From NCBI GenBank assembly GCA_903813345.2, contig CAIIXF020000005.1, positions 32,555,375-32,619,374 on the forward strand: a stretch of DNA of 64,000 bases. The letters run 5' to 3'. Position numbers and translations under genes: made by a program. A model generated the notes under the pieces. That model saw only the letters and a program-made list of their open reading frames with translations, was not told where the DNA came from and made no database searches. Positions 24,717-36,900 of this stretch are shown in pieces. Positions within the stretch are counted from its first letter, which is position 1, and each line of letters starts with the position of its first letter. The stretch is from Owenia fusiformis. Taxonomy: Eukaryota > Annelida > Polychaeta > Sabellida > Oweniidae.

Positions 24717-24945
24717 TATTGAATGATTTGAAGTGCAATACAGGATATATTCTGTTTGAGAAATTTTGTATTGGAACGAGACGAAGACGAGTGCCAATAC
24801 AGAATATCGAGACTAACTTCAAATCATTCAATAATGTTTTTATCGTGTGATCCTCTGTATTGCTACTGAGATTGTCCCCTCCGTACCAATGTTTTCTGTA
24901 TTGCGATGGAGATGATCAACGGAGACAACCTCAGTAGCAATACAG
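24717..24945. mobile_element. Compound foldback (MITE-like) element
   Basis: Two nested palindromes lie side by side. TTATTGAATGATTTGAAGT (24717-24735) is perfectly inverted at 24816-24834. CTGTATTGCTACTGAGATTG (24855 on) is inverted at 24924-24945 with one mismatch over 22 bp. Inner arms TGTATTGG/CCAATACA surround GAACGAGACGAAGACGAG. There is no coding capacity. Such paired palindromes are common in small DNA transposon derivatives. Confidence 0.8.
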
Positions 24946-24965
24946 ATTGGTATAGCACAAGAACT

Positions 24966-26340
24966 GACCAATCAGAGGGCTTCATTTTACAGATCATGAT
25001 AAAAGTCTATATTGGATTTTCAAGTTTTTCTGTATCATGTTCATTGTTTTAAAATCAACGAGATGTAATTGTAAAGCGGTAGATTGTGAATGAAATATGA
25101 GCGCCAGTAACCTCCATCCTCAAACAGCTTTACAAGAAAATGATTGTACAAGGTAGTTACTGTATCAATTGGAATTTTGTGTAGGTTGTTGCTAATGACT
25201 TTGAAGCTTATTCAACCACCCTATTAGAAACATCTCTGATTAACGTAAGAAATACAAGGTGGATGAAAAGACTATATTTTTCATAAGATAAATAAGTTTA
25301 TTCAGCCTAAATGAAATTATCAAATCCATGGTAATAGTTGAAGAATTCATTTTGAACACCTGAAAGATTTATTTGCCATGTTGGGCAGAAAAACCTCCCA
25401 CTGCACCTTTTATTTTCATATTTTTTTCATTTGGATTATTTATTCGTCATACAATTGCTTAAATAGTTTGAAGTTATTTTAGAAAATTAGTAGATGGTGA
25501 AGAGCCTGCAATTTTAATTTCTCAGGGATTCACTAATAAACATAGCCATATTGTATATTGAGATTTCTTATTCATTATGATATGCACCTGATATCTGCAC
25601 TCCACATCATATTGACTTTCTTCAAAATACAAAAATTAAAATGCAATTAAGCTTGTTAAATCAAAACGAAAAAAAGACAAAATACATTAAGCAAAAAGTT
25701 GTAATAAAATATTACCAAATTTTGGAATCAGCTCTTGGCTGTGTCACACCCTTTTATAAAAGTTTGTGAAGAATTAAAATATCTGATGGTTTGTGGAGGA
25801 AGTACTCATTGAACAATAAAAGAAAATGAAATTGAGGAATCAGAAAAGATTGAGTATAGAACCACTTTACATTTTGAAAGTAATTGTATGAATGTTGTTT
25901 CTGGTTTTGAACTCAGTTGTAGCACAAGTGATCAAATAACATGAGAACTACTTGAACATCATTCATCTCTCTTAAACACCAGAGCTGCAAGTTGAACAAG
26001 AGACCAATTCAATAATTAAAATGACTTTGATGTGTAACGAGTATGGCCATAATTTTGATTTTAAGAATAAATGCTGTCAGTGTCCGTCTACTGTTTTATA
26101 GCTAGAAATAGGAAATCTTTGAAGTCTTACTCTGAACTTTTTCCCTTTACATGTTTATAAGTGTATAAGTGCTCCCAATTACTGGATAATAAAATTAGGG
26201 GTTTATTAAAGAGCAGTTTACAAGAGGGGCATTATTATATGGTGTGATGTTGAAACACCTGCTCTTGTTATGTAACAATTTCTAATTAAAAGATTCTTGG
26301 GGTTTCTCAAAAGTTGAATTCTTAAGATTATTAGGGGGAA
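24966..26340. other. No gene recognised
   Basis: AT-rich with no assigned exon. A short segment near 25095-25150 (ending before GTAGTT) looks slightly coding but matches nothing I know. Confidence 0.4.
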
Positions 26341-26344
26341 TAGT

Positions 26345-26700
26345 ATGTCAACAAAGGAACTGTGAAAAGCAATGCATATTTGTAAAAGAACAATGAAAAG
26401 CAATGCATATTGGTAAGACACTAATGAAAACCAATGCATATTGGAAAAAGAACAATGAAAACCAATGCATATTGGTCAGGCACTAATGAAAAAGAATACA
26501 TATTGATATGGTAGAAATAAAAAGCAATGAAAATTGATAAGGTAGAAATGAAAAGCAATGGATATTGATAAGGCAGAAATAGAAATGAAAAGCAATCCAT
26601 ATTGATATCGTAGAAATAAAAAGCAATGTATATTGATAAGGCAGAAATGAAAAGCAATGCATAGTGATGAGGTTACAATAGAAAGCAATGCATATATGTT
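26345..26700. repeat. Tandem repeat, about 33-bp unit, about 10 copies
   Basis: Units of GAAATGAAAAGCAATGCATA with TTGATAAGGCA or TTGGTAAGACA follow one another with substitutions and small length changes. The minus strand is open in three overlapping frames with an 11-residue periodicity, which is an artefact of the repeat. Confidence 0.9.
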
Positions 26701-28654
26701 TTGAGAAGCTCCCTAATTAACAAGAATTAAAGGATATGTTCAATGAAATCTATGGACCTCCTACGATTGTTACTCTGGTTTATGTTTGATAGTTTAATGA
26801 GCTTGGTGTATGATAGGAACCAGCCTGCAAACTCTCTTCATTTCCTTCCTGCTGCTGGGACTATGTGAAAAGTCAACTTGACATTAGACTGCATAATGGC
26901 AAGTGGGAATTGGGAATTTTGGATGTTTGGGCTACCTGCTAAACTAAGAAGTCATTTCTAGTTCTGTAGATTACTACTAATTAGTTAGAATTTCAGTCAT
27001 TTGACCAGGTTCATCATGGACAAATGGACAGTTACCACATTCAGGTATGGGAAATTCAGTCACGTTTTCAATTCTAAAGAGGTCCCTGGGCCAAATTTCA
27101 GAAATGCTTTCATTTGTGCTCCTGAAGTTCTCATGCTCACAGATTACAATTTTACCAACTTAGTGTCCCATATGAGAATCGCCGTGGTAGAAAGGTAACA
27201 AAAGGAGTTTTGGATTTGCTAATTTTTTTTTTCTAGAAATATGATTCTCGAAATATCCTTTGATCACAGTTTTAACAAAAATGGTGGTTACTAGTGTAAG
27301 AAGCAAAACACATTTAGTTCCCAAAGCTTTTATCAGTTTCTCTACAGATGTTTACTAGATGTTATGAGAACCTGATATATACAGGCTAATATTCCTAAAT
27401 CGTACAGGTGTTCATTGCTTTCTCCATACATCTATCCTACCGCAGGATCCGGAACTTGCAACAAAACTATTGGATCTGCTTTTCTTGATGTTACTTTGTT
27501 GTGTAAGTTAGAGATAGATACATTGGACCTCAGCCAAACTTCGTTTTCAGTTCCACCAGTATTTATCCCATTTATGAATTTGACAAATATGAAAGTACAA
27601 TAATAATGGGTTCTGTTTCAAGGGTTCTCCAAGATTTCATTGCTAAAGTTCTCCACTGAAATTCATTCTAGATTTAGCCCAAGGTTCTAAGTAGGTAGAA
27701 ATCTTGTATTACAAGTTGGTCTGACCACATGGTTTTCCCCTTGCAAAATGAGAAGATAATCCAAGCCTGTTCCAACCATTACTAGCAAAGCACCACTAAA
27801 CAGTGCTAAACAGTCAATGACAAATGAACATTTGTTTCCTGACAAGCATCAGGATTCCTTCGTAATTTAGACATTTTGTTTGTTACAAATTGGACAGATG
27901 TTGCTTTCCTGGGGTGGTCCAACTTGACTCACATCTTCATAGTCTAAATAATTACACAACATTTCACCCATAGACACATACTGATATTTTTAAAACATGC
28001 AAGTCTAGAAGATTTGCTTGCCTGACCCTCCATACAGAGTACTCACTACTCATGCTACATGACGATTTAAGAGTATACTCTTTCATTTTTAAGATTGTTT
28101 TTTTCATATTTTGTATCTATTACTAACAGAAATGTACACAAAGAAAAAACAAGTCAATGTCACTTTTGTTAAGCCATGCTCTAAAATGTCTAAAACCAAT
28201 ATATAGGAAAACATGCTGTCATAGAGCTTTTGAAGCTATGACACATAGTCACCTGCAGTGGCTTTAGAGTGGTTTACAAAAACCAAGGTAGATGCAAGGC
28301 AGCCACTGTATGCTGACTGTACTGACACTACGGCATGGCTATGATGTGTCTATTTTTTACAAATATATAATCCATTTCATAATTCCATAATGACCCTACA
28401 GCCTGGAAAAATAGGGATATGGTGATTAGCACAGAGCTGAGAAATACCACATTATGATTTGGCCATCATGGCACCCACTGGCACCAGTGTCAGAACACAT
28501 GTTCACAACGACATGCACTCACTCATATGCATTCATTTACCCACACAAAAATGCTTTACAAAACATGCAAATACTGTACAAATGTTCATTACTCAGGGCT
28601 ACATGTGCAGACATTGACGGACATTGATCTTAATACATGATTTTTGTATTTCAG
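26701..28654. other. Upstream flank of the UROS 3' exons; no exon assigned
   Basis: UROS exons should precede 28655, but none carrying the family landmarks (TSP near the N-terminus, VGxxTA, a SPSG-type strand) was recognised. Short splice-bounded segments occur, such as 26997-27044 after GAATTTCAG and 27446-27502 between CGCAG and GTAAGT, and none reads as UROS. I do not call them. Confidence 0.4.
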
Positions 28655-28965
28655 TTTATCGCAATTGGGCCAACAACACAGAGTGGTCTGGAGGGTGTCA
28701 ACTTCCCAGTAGCTGCTGTTGCTGGGCAACCCACTGCACAATGCCTAGTCCACGTTATCTTAAAGGTGAGAAACATGCACTCTACTGCATAAGCATCCAG
28801 TGTTATGCATGAATACAGCTCAAACATAAGACATGCTTACAAAAAAGTAATGACATTTCATGCATGTAGGTGCTTAATTATCAATTATAATTTATGGTTG
28901 TTATTTTTTAAATTGATAACAGTATTAAAGTTCTACTCTCATAGGCTGTATGCCCAAATGGTTGA
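28655..28965 (+). CDS. UROS: Uroporphyrinogen-III synthase, C-terminal exons (partial gene)
   Basis: Two exons join in phase 0. Exon A, 28655-28765, lies between TTTTTGTATTTCAG and GTGAGA. Exon B, 28945-28965, follows CTACTCTCATAG and ends in TGA (28963-28965). Exon A encodes 37 residues starting FIAIGPTTQSGLEG and containing VNFPVAAVAGQPTAQCLV; exon B adds AVCPNG. This matches the C-terminal end of HEM4/UROS: the strand and loop AIGPTT, then a [VI]xxxAxxPT turn, then a final helix. Human UROS also ends a few residues beyond this helix. The enzyme cyclises hydroxymethylbilane to uroporphyrinogen III with inversion of ring D, the fourth step of haem synthesis, in the cytosol. It is a monomer of about 260 residues, so roughly 220 residues lie in upstream exons that I could not find. 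An AATAAA lies 68 bases past the stop. Confidence 0.85.
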
Positions 28966-29033
28966 GCAAGAGTGGATGGCTCAACTTAAGATCTTTTTGT
29001 AAGTCAAGATGACCATGCAGTGCATGACAGTGT

Positions 29034-29039
29034 AATAAA
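29034..29039 (+). terminator. UROS polyadenylation signal
   Basis: AATAAA followed by a T-run (TTTTTTGTAC), 68 bases after the UROS stop codon. The spacing and composition fit the 3' end of the transcript. Confidence 0.65.
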
Positions 29040-29139
29040 TTTTTTGTACAGGGTGACCCCAACACTACATCCTTCTTATTTTGATAATCCTCTCAATAAT
29101 CAATGGAGGATTCTTCTGGAATATTCTTCTGTTGATGGA

Positions 29140-29705
29140 GTTTTCAATGGACACTGCCACCCACCTAGCTACACAGGCGTATCGTCAGTGTATCATGGCG
29201 GAACTACTTCCGGGACTAGGTTTCGGTAAGATTTTTTTATTTCCCGATTTACACCTACTTATAAGTCACGTTGTGGATAATAATTTGGCTCGAAGTTAAG
29301 GAAGATAGTCTAGTTTGAGAATGTGTCGATGGTTTTAGGTTTTATATGTTAACGAAGACACAATTCACGTATTTAGTCCCTCGCTTTTGTTACACTGACG
29401 AACGACCAATATCAGTGTAATATTGGCAATATTAATGCCGATCGTCAGTGTAACAAAAGCGAGGGACTAAATATGTGAAATGCGTCTTCATTAACATACC
29501 AAACTTAAAACCATTGACACATTCTCAAACTAGACTATCTCCCATAACTTCGAGCCAAATTATAATCCACATCGTGACTTATAAGTAGATGTAAATCGAG
29601 AAATAAAAATATCTTACCAAATTCAAATCCCGGAAGTAGTTCAGCCATGATACACTGACGATATGTCTGTGTAACTAGGTGGGTAGCAGTGATGGAGAAA
29701 ACAAT
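29140..29705. repeat. Large inverted repeat, arms about 260 bp
   Basis: Left arm about 29140-29400 and right arm 29443-about 29705 are reverse complements at high identity by eye, with scattered mismatches. The spacer (29401-29442) holds its own hairpin, CCAATAT...ATATTGG. The inner ends read GTCCCTCGCTTTTGTTACAC and its complement. Each arm carries ATGGC[GT]GAACTACTTCCGGGA followed by a GGTAAGAT donor-like site, so both strands show a matching short frame (RQCIMAELLPG). These frames mirror each other because of the inversion. It may be a foldback transposon or a tail-to-tail duplication of a short genic fragment. It starts about 100 bases past the UROS poly(A) signal. Confidence 0.9.
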
Positions 29706-30855
29706 AGCATATACTCTACAATGTATTTTTATTGCACCGACAGCTTTACGAGTATGAAAAATCACAATTTCTGTCTAGACATGCTCTCATGCTCTTCTAT
29801 AATTCTCAATTGTTTTGGCTTAGATGAAAGACATGATTTTTCTAGATCTTGACATTGGTTTGCTGTTAACAAGTTTTGGCTCACCCTGTACATGTATCTC
29901 TAAAATTGAAGTTAATTGGTTAAGATTTTTTCGCAAATTGAATTATACCATGCATTTATGGGGATTCTGGAAAATTGAATGCAAGAAAATAAACAGACAA
30001 ACGAACAAACAAACACATAAATCAAAGTGATTCTAGTCGAAAATATGAGCATAGACTTGAAGGATGTCTTAAGTAGTATGCGTCTCATTAAAAATCAAGA
30101 TTTCTTTGAAATTACTAGAATTAAACAAGAAAAAACTCTAACGCTTCTGAGTAGAAATCATTTTACAAAATTGGTTATCCTGATTACACTGTTTTTCTTA
30201 AAGTATTTTAAGAATATTTTTTCATAATTTAAGTAAATGAATCACAGAATGAAATTCTGCGAAAAATGTGAAAAAGTCAGTCCATCCTAGTGGGGATTGA
30301 ACCCTTGAACAAATGAATTTTAGACACGATGATACAATTTTTAGTGAAAAGGGGTTTAAGTCATTGTGGGATCCACAGCCTTTACTATCCTTTTGGAATA
30401 GTTCAGACTGTGGGATACTGACTGTAATAAATGTTTCCTTTAACCCTAAAATGTACGGACCAATCAAATTATTTACAGAGTTCTACTGACCATGAGTATC
30501 ATGGGAAGGCATTACCTGCAGTTGCATGATTTACATAATCAGACAAAGCCTAATGAGGGTGAGCAAACACAATTCCCTCCCAAATAATCCAAGTGTTGAC
30601 ATTTGCATGATAATTCTTGTTTAAAATTCTAAATTTGAAAATAATAAGAAAAAAGAAGTATGTCAACATTATCATAGTTATTAATTTTCAATATAAAAAC
30701 AAGAACCATCAAGATAAATAAAAGTTTTCCACGTAATGAATTCATTGAATTAAAGTTTACAAAGGGGAAAACAGGACGGTGCATTCTTAGGCACTAATTT
30801 ATTCCTCCATATACACTGATTTACTTGGAGAATGCACTGGCTAGGAACATGTTCT
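29706..30855. other. Intergenic, no feature assigned
   Basis: Short frames at 29824-30030 and 30027-30227 are AT-driven. GGGGATTGAACCC at 30291 resembles a tRNA T-arm on the minus strand, but no cloverleaf surrounds it. Confidence 0.45.
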
Positions 30856-30861
30856 GCCTCG

Positions 30862-30920
30862 TGATATATCAGAGTCTCTCAAAAGCGTTAGGTAAAGAGG
30901 GACTCTGATAAATCAGAATG
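30862..30920. repeat. Foldback element B, copy 1
   Basis: TGATATATCAGAGTCTCT (30862 on) is inverted as AGGGACTCTGATAAATCA (to about 30916). The right half, TAAAGAGGGACTCTGATAAA followed by TCAGAATG, recurs at 43486-43515. A small dispersed palindromic repeat. Confidence 0.7.
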
Positions 30921-33900
30921 GGTTTAAGTGGTTTATAAAAGCGCTTTTCTAAAACCCCACTCATTATTACATATGCATCTAAAGAAGGGTTTATAAACTC
31001 TTAAAACCCGTAGTTGTAATTCCAGTAATTATTGCAAAGGGTTTAAATTATAAGTTAAGTTTGATATCCAAAAATAGATATATTATAAAATATCTAACTT
31101 CAAGACCTGTTCCTGGTTAGTTAGTTAGTGAAATCAATTAGCATTATTTCCAAACTACGTGGAGTTTTCATTTGCAGAAGTTTAAATAAAATTACATTGC
31201 TCAATTGAGCATACACTGTCGTTAAGACCCTGAAATATTATTGTTATTATGACAGTCATTATGTACACATCAATACAGTACAAACACATTTAATTCTTTT
31301 GTTATTGATATAATTTGATTGATGGTGTCAAGTCACACTTAGATAAGATAACATTCAGTTGTATTAAATATTGTAGACTATTTATTAGTTATAAGACTTG
31401 TATTATAAAACATACACTTGTACACATATGTGTATGCTTCATATGCATATGTATTTTTAAATGTTAAATTTTACATGTCTCATCATATGATATTTTAAAA
31501 TCACTTAAATTAATAACACAACTCAAATCATTGAATATCATGGTGTAAAACGATTATTTCCTGGTCGGGAACTGAATATGAGAAGGATGAAAGCATTAAA
31601 CCCATATTCAATCCCTCCCAGTGAATAACCTCTCTCTATGCATATATCATTTTCATGTACTATGTACATCACTGTTATCAGGGTAAGTCCTGAGTTTTTA
31701 TGCTTGTTATTTTATACACATATTTTAATTGCAATTCCAGTATGACCATTTTTTGTACAATTCACGAACAATTCTATACAATCACTATACCTTTAATGGT
31801 CAGTTGTAGTAGTATGCCGAGCATTGAGACTATTAAGATTAGACTAAGGAATCAAATGAGATTAAATATGTAGCATGGAACCAAATTACTGCCATGAAGA
31901 ATTTATCTGTTACATTTACATTGTTTATTGCAGCTGATTTTCATAATGTGACAAAACAAGAAAATGTTAAAGATGCAGACTCGCTTTATACTTGTTAAAC
32001 TATATGAATTATAAATGTTAACAAGACTTATTGGTGCTTTTAATGGACAAATAAAGTTTCTACACATTTTAAGTTGACATTAGTCTGTCATTTATGTAGT
32101 ACTGCTTTTTAGAAAGGCTCGGTTTTGTTTTACAGAGTTTTTGATTTATTTACTTATCTTCATCAGGTAAAGAAAAATATTTTAATGAGCTCACCTGAAT
32201 AGAATTTATAAATAAATTGAAAACTTGCTGATTAAGTAACATTAATATCTAAAGAGAAAAGACAATGAAGAACATCAAATAAACATTCAGGATTATAATC
32301 AATTTTAAACATTTTTAATGATGTAAAACTAAATTCACTAATACAAACCCTAATTTACAGAGATGAGAGCTATTGGGCTTTTATCATTGTGAGTTTATAT
32401 TGTTTCTATTTGGGATTGAAATTACTATTTGGTGTTTTTGCACCTTTTTAATAACCACATATTTTGCATAGGTCTCCATGTTTAAGATATCAATTGTGTT
32501 TTGAAATAAGCAGGATTGTTAAGGCACTAGTCATAGAGTAGGAAGTATCATGTGTGGATAATATGCCTGCTGGAATAAATTAACTAAAGTCTAAAAAACT
32601 TGCTTATTTTGTTAAGCATATCTGTTATGATTGTGACATAAATAGTATTTTGTGGCATGGTAATTATAGCACAAATGGTGAATGGGCCAATCAAACAAGG
32701 CCATTTTTTATTATCACGCTTAATAAGTGTTATATTCCCGTGATTGTGGCCTGATGGGTGTGAATGCATGTTTCTTTGGGCAGGTACATCAGAATACCAG
32801 GAAAACTGCTTATCTGTTCAACTTGAAACTTTTACAGATGTAAGAGCAGACTAGTCATTCCCAACATATAACATACCGTATTCTCTCTAATGAGCGCACA
32901 GTGTACTTCCCAAATTTAAATTTAATAGGATTTAAGAGATTCTAATAAGTGCACATACAAAAAATTTAGAATTTAAAAGATATAATGCTGTAGGTTTTGT
33001 TTTCTTTTTGAACTATTCCAAAAATATAATTTCAAATATATGTATGTGAAATATTTGAAAAACACATGACTTTGTTAAAGATGGAAAGTGTATATCTATA
33101 TATATTGCAAACCAAAAGTTTGCTCACCTCCATGGGTGCAAAATGTTTTTTATATTATATAGATTGATATAAATCCATAATGTCCCTTTTATGAAACTTC
33201 CCCTTTCCTTACCCTCATTTGCTAAACTATGATAAATTACATCATCTCCTTGTCTTGTTTGGTAGAAGTCTAAAATCTTATTTGGGTAATGGGTAAAATG
33301 CGTCAACAATGACATAATTGCTTCTGCTCATCACAACAATAATATAATCAACTTGTTGGTGTTGGCAACACAAATAATCACCATGGCAAATCTCATAATC
33401 CCAGCTGACAAGTGGATGTGGTATCCCTTAGAAACAGTCCACAACATTCATCAAAATACTAAAAATGAATTTGGAGTTGTTCTAACAATGATACACAATT
33501 GACAAGAAAATTGTGAATCCAGTGATACTGGTGAAACTTTTGATGAACTATTGAAATTTCATTGTAATCCAATGGGAAATGGTGGATTCACAACATATGT
33601 GATCACATAATACTTAGTCTTTTACTCACTAAGAATTCATAATACCAGAAGTTTACTTAGAAAATTAACATTGTGCAACCTTTCTTGAACCAAAGCATAC
33701 CATTAGATTGCTTCAGAATCTTTAGGCTTGTAAGAGACTCAAAGTCAGTTTAATCATTTTCACCAACAATTTTATGATTCTAAAGTAAGTAGAGCCTTTA
33801 ATACAATTAATATCTGTTGAGTTATATAGATGGCATGTATGTCATAGGCAAAGGCCAGGAATTGCAGCAAGAATAATTACTGCTGAATTGCTCAAGTAAC

Positions 33901-36900
33901 AGAACCCGGGTAACAGAATAAGAATATAATATATTAATTGGTTACCGTTCCCATGTTGATGAACGTTTTTTAATTCGTTTATAGCACAAAGAATAGAAGA
34001 CATTTTAAATACGTACGTAAACTTTGAAACTTATCAAATAGCTACGTTGAGACTATTTTTCCAGCTACTGAACACACACCAGAATGGCCTTTAATGCAAT
34101 TTTTAAACTCTGTCAGTGAATCAATCAAAGAAAACTGATTGCAAAAGTTGAAGAAAATTGAAACATTTTTTCTCTGAGGAGTAATTATTGATTTAAAAAT
34201 GTCCGAAGACTATTTGTTTCAATATTCATACTTTGTCCCGATCTCATGTCTTTTACAGAAATACCAGCAAGAAATGGTACATCTACTTTTCGGGAGACTC
34301 TTGAACAACGCTTTTAACATAATATTAATCATGGATGTTGCAATAATATAAATTTTTATTTTTTTGGTCATAACTTTTTATTCCTTAACCAATTTAGTTC
34401 AAATCTGGTATGGGACAACAGTTGCTTGCTTATGTACATTTATAACGTATGAATATTGAAACATTTCAGAAATATCGGAACTGTTTCTCATTGGATTACG
34501 CGCAAAGTGCTTCTGGCGCAAATAAAGGTACATGTGTACTTTAACATAGACAAGTACTTGAACGAGTTTTTGAGCTCTTACAAGGTTTGGCTTTGTTTTT
34601 GACGAAGCTTTTCAAGCAATTCGTTTTGACTCCCATGCACATCTTACAAATGCAAATTGACATTGTAACTTGTTGAACCTTTTCCGAGCTATGTACATGA
34701 ATCGGGAAATCACGTATCTGTATTTCCGTAGGTTTGAGAAAACGTACCAATAAAAAGCCATTGCTAGTTTCGTTCAGTACACATACAAAACCCGGGTATT
34801 CAATGAATCCTTGCTCTGATTCTGAACAAATAGCCCAAATCCGCCAAATAAATAGCAACCAAATCGCCAAAGTCAAATAGTCCCACAACTAACACAAGAA
34901 TTAATTAAATTTAACCTCCAAACATTTCTAATATTGCAGATCATCCCTATTTGGATAGTGTATAAATTTATTTTTTCTCAAATACAACGGGAGATCAGCT
35001 TGCGTCAAACTCATCAACACATTCCAGGCGTGGGCTGCGGGATTAGAAATTAATTAATTAAATGCCAAATATAACTTAGTCACTACAATCTAAGTCCTTA
35101 CATGCAAAAAAAGAAATGACCAAACGAACGTGACTAAATCTCAACTAGGAATTAAAATAAGGGGAATGATTTGCAAAATTGTCAGTGTACTATTTAGCGT
35201 GATCCAATGTGTCATACTGTAGCTATATTTAGAGCCTTTTTAAATAAAAATCATGTTTAAGTGAGTAGTGCACACGGGATGTAGTGCTCGTGTTTTTACT
35301 GGATTTATGAATGTATTTCTACGTTTCTATGAGAAAAAATAAATGGCAACATTTGAAACACAGAACAACGACCCTCTGTATATCATATTGGCCATAATAG
35401 AAATATATATGTACGTATCCCATAACTCCCATAAAGTGCATGAGAACTGCAAAGCCAAAAGACACGTTTCGCTTGGTTATGTCAAGTACGTACGTGTTTA
35501 ACGCTTAGAAATCCTTACTGGACAAAGTATAGATTTTATACTTTCGTTAAGAAAAATAACTCGCAAAGTTATATATACAGGATAAAATTATAATATATAT
35601 TCCATTCTAATGCGGTGTATACCACAATCATCACCGAAAATAGAATGGAATATTTGTTTTATTTTACCGGCTCGAATGAGACGGAGTATCTCGAAGGATG
35701 TCCTCCACTTTATTGACTGAAACAGATCTCTGGAAATTCCCGGGGAGCTGTGAATAGCTAGTTTATTCACCGATTGTCTCGAATGGCTGAGTAGTTTGAC
35801 CAATAATTCAATAGCAAGCTTGACAGTGATATGACAAGGCATAGTACCATCTCTATTCTACAGTTCTCGATCTTTGATTCATATGAATAGTGTTTAGTTT
35901 GTAAAATGTGGTCATACTTTTTTTGACTCCACGGGTGCTCATTAGATGTCGCTAAAACATTTACGCATGCGTAAGTTAGGTGGGTGAAGGACGTCTAGAT
36001 TGCTTAGTTTTCAAATCTTTATTTATGTTCACAATATCTACAATATCTAATAGACTGCTGTCGGATGAACTTTCGTGAAATTTTCACATGTTGCTGACGT
36101 AGTTTTACATCTCCATACCTTCAATACCATACTAGATATACGAGGATAATATATAAGGTTAAAATTGAAAAAAAATTACATCCGCTTTCCATCAAAGTCG
36201 TCATAAAATCTTTCGTTTCCAAAATTTTCCCCGCATCATTTTTAATTTTTCTTTTATGTATAATTTTCAGGACACAAGTTCCTTGCATGCGTAAGAAATG
36301 TTTAATTTAAAACAGCATGTGGTCGAACATGCAATGGTTACAGTTTTGCCTATTTGTATTGCTCACTCATTGATGCCCTTGAAAGTGAATTCAAATCTTA
36401 ATAAAGAAATTAAATTCGTCACCCTATAAGCAATGAATATAAAGGTCATACTATATTACTATATATTGCCCCCATCAGAACTAAAAATGAGGGGGAACTT
36501 GTTTAATCGTTCACAACAGATAACCCGAGAAAATTATGGAAGGTCGGAATATCTTTGTTACGTTTTCTATTTTTGAATTGACGTAATCACAACGTGGACT
36601 CATGTAAAGCTTCAAGGAATACCAACAGCCCAACACCCTATAGGTCCCCACCATTCTTTGGTTCATCTTTTGAAGTAATCATGTTTTATTCCCGTACGAG
36701 AGCAGAGACCTCAGGTATAGACCTCCCCTTCTTCTGAATTCATTCTCTGTACTTCTCCATTCAATGAGCAATATATTCGAGTACGAAATGTAGTTGAGAG
36801 TTTCCTGTTTTAAAACCTTACATTGAATTACTTTTTGGCGATTAAACACCTTGGAATTTTTAAACCTTGCAAAAATATAAGCGACTCATTCTGACTTGCG

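Noticed and set aside
26218-26688. Three overlapping hydrophobic minus-strand frames resembling membrane segments
   Set aside because: Translation of the roughly 33-bp AT-rich array; the hydrophobic pattern comes from T-rich codons.
26997-27044. Segment after GAATTTCAG readable as SFDQVHHGQMDSYHIQ before GTATGG
   Set aside because: Considered as the exon preceding UROS 28655 but it lacks the expected SPSG-type strand.
27446-27502. Segment between CCTACCGCAG and GTAAGT, readable as DPELATKLLDLLFLML
   Set aside because: Good splice signals but no match to UROS or another family; could be a chance exon.
30285-30310. tRNA-like T-arm (GGTTCAATCCCC on the minus strand)
   Set aside because: No acceptor, D or anticodon stems can be placed around it.
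34541-34888. 115-codon frame as a secreted cystine-knot or cytokine-like protein
   Set aside because: Cys spacing fits no such family, and a frame of this length is expected by chance in this composition; kept only as a low-confidence entry.
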